Shown here: positions 63,410 to 64,000 of the stretch, one piece after another
Layout of the letters: each line of letters opens with the position of its first letter
How positions within the stretch are numbered: position 1 is the stretch's first letter
From: CAVQYV01 sp963718295 [NCBI: uncultured Methylomirabilota bacterium]
GTDB taxonomy: Bacteria > Methylomirabilota > Methylomirabilia > CAVQYV01
Assembly: GCA_963718295.1 (NCBI GenBank)
Contig: CAVQYV010000006.1
Span: forward strand, 1-64,000
Reading direction: 5' to 3'
DNA: 64,000 nt
Made by a program: the position numbers and the translations under genes
The notes under the pieces: generated by a model
What the model was told of the DNA's origin: nothing
Database searches by the model: none
The model's input: only the letters and a program-made list of their open reading frames with translations

Positions 63410-64000
63410 TTAGCCCTTGGTTGCGCGGATCGTGAAGCCGCTTTCCTCAACATGGAAGTGATCGATCTTCAGGCCCACCTCATCGCACCAGCGCCGAATC
63501 TCCTCTTCCGTGTGACGATGGGCATATCGCGGATGATACCAATCGAAGTTCACATGATTGTTCTCGTCAAAGGTGTGCCCTTCATTCCAAAACAATTTGA
63601 CGAAGTGCCAGTAGATCAGCCGCTGAAGATCGTAGCGGCCGGCCTTGATTTCGAGATAAGGAATGTCCTCGGGGATTTCGACCTCTGCCTGAAGCTCCGA
63701 CAGGGCTTGCCCCATCCGAGTCAATGGGCGTAATGCCTCCCAGGCGTCTTCAGGGCTCAGCGAGGAGATGATGCTACGGACATAATCATCGGCAAACTCA
63801 CGAAGGGGCGCCTTCTTCCGGTAAACATAAAAGAGCAGCTGGCCTCTCGGTTCCAGCAGTGGCACCAAAGATTTCAGGGCCGCCTCCGTGGATGGGGTAT
63901 GATGGAGGGCGCCTTCGGAAAAGATGGTGTCGAAGCTGGCCTGGCGAAATGGAAGCTGCAGGATATCCCCTTGAATGAAAGAGGTGCCCGCAATGCAGCC
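63410..64000 (-). CDS. Class I SAM-dependent methyltransferase, N-terminus outside window
   Basis: Partial gene of at least 196 residues; the frame is open to the window edge. It includes motif IV/post-I sequence FDTIFSEGALHHTPST (about 63890-63935) and motif V LLEPRGQLLFYVYRKKAPLR. A long helical acceptor domain follows. A GTG at 63868 would cut off the SAM site, so it is not the true start. The motif I region is not visible here. Confidence 0.83.
   Translation of the reverse strand, partial: GCIAGTSFIQGDILQLPFRQASFDTIFSEGALHHTPSTEAALKSLVPLLEPRGQLLFYVYRKKAPLREFADDYVRSIISSLSPEDAWEALRPLTRMGQALSELQAEVEIPEDIPYLEIKAGRYDLQRLIYWHFVKLFWNEGHTFDENNHVNFDWYHPRYAHRHTEEEIRRWCDEVGLKIDHFHVEESGFTIRATKG

Noticed and set aside
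62381-63733. 450-codon plus-strand open frame
   Set aside because: Antisense of the third asnB and the start of the next gene; no recognisable domain.
1-64000. CRISPR arrays, rRNA, tRNA or complete insertion sequences
   Set aside because: No regularly spaced repeats, no RNA gene signatures and no transposase frame were seen.

Overview
This is 64 kb of GC-rich bacterial DNA in which every gene I can support reads on the minus strand, so transcription runs from position 64000 towards position 1. The cell is Gram-negative: there is a MacA-MacB-outer-membrane-channel efflux set, a Wzm/Wzt polysaccharide exporter and a lipoprotein-type M48 peptidase. The mix of AmmeMemoRadiSam radical SAM enzyme, DUF4321 protein, Maf, VapBC modules and a very large sugar locus fits an environmental deltaproteobacterium-like lineage (Desulfobacterota or a neighbour). 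That placement is an inference with low confidence. I see no tRNA, rRNA or CRISPR array.

Positions 1-15000 form an accessory region. At its left end is a defence-type operon of a DUF499 AAA+ ATPase, a PglZ-domain protein and a DUF1156 zinc-ribbon DNA methylase, which resembles BREX/Pgl systems. The methylase is broken by at least eight frame changes and the ATPase by one, while pglZ is open. Next come an M48 peptidase with a TPR-like tail, a Fic protein, two VapBC-type toxin-antitoxin pairs, an aconitase X pair, a secreted leucine-rich-repeat protein and a NifX/NifB-like protein. Three copies of a short dispersed sequence with a GACCCCGG core lie in the gaps between genes here.

Positions 15000-30200 are mostly chromosomal functions: an aldo/keto reductase, a bestrophin-like membrane protein, a P-type cation ATPase, the tripartite MacAB efflux operon, a THUMP-type RNA methyltransferase, a WYL regulator, Maf, a DUF4321 protein and the AmrS radical SAM enzyme.

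Positions 30164-64000 are one surface-polysaccharide locus of about 34 kb. It holds a WecA/TagO-like initiating transferase, two nucleotide-sugar 6-dehydrogenases, three SDR epimerases/dehydratases, about eight cytoplasmic glycosyltransferases, two multi-pass membrane proteins (one GT39-like), three asparagine-synthase-like amidotransferases, five methyltransferases, a polysaccharide deacetylase, a sugar formyltransferase and the Wzm/Wzt ABC exporter. The likely sequence is: build a nucleotide-sugar pool, start on undecaprenyl phosphate, extend the chain, decorate it by amidation, methylation and formylation, and export it through Wzm/Wzt. Three genes of this locus carry single-nucleotide frame breaks. 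Two of these lie exactly in seven-base homopolymers (A7 and G7), which suggests slippage switching, programmed frameshifting or homopolymer sequencing error. A 51-codon reading frame at 50629-50784 directly follows, in the same frame, the amber stop of a methyltransferase gene.
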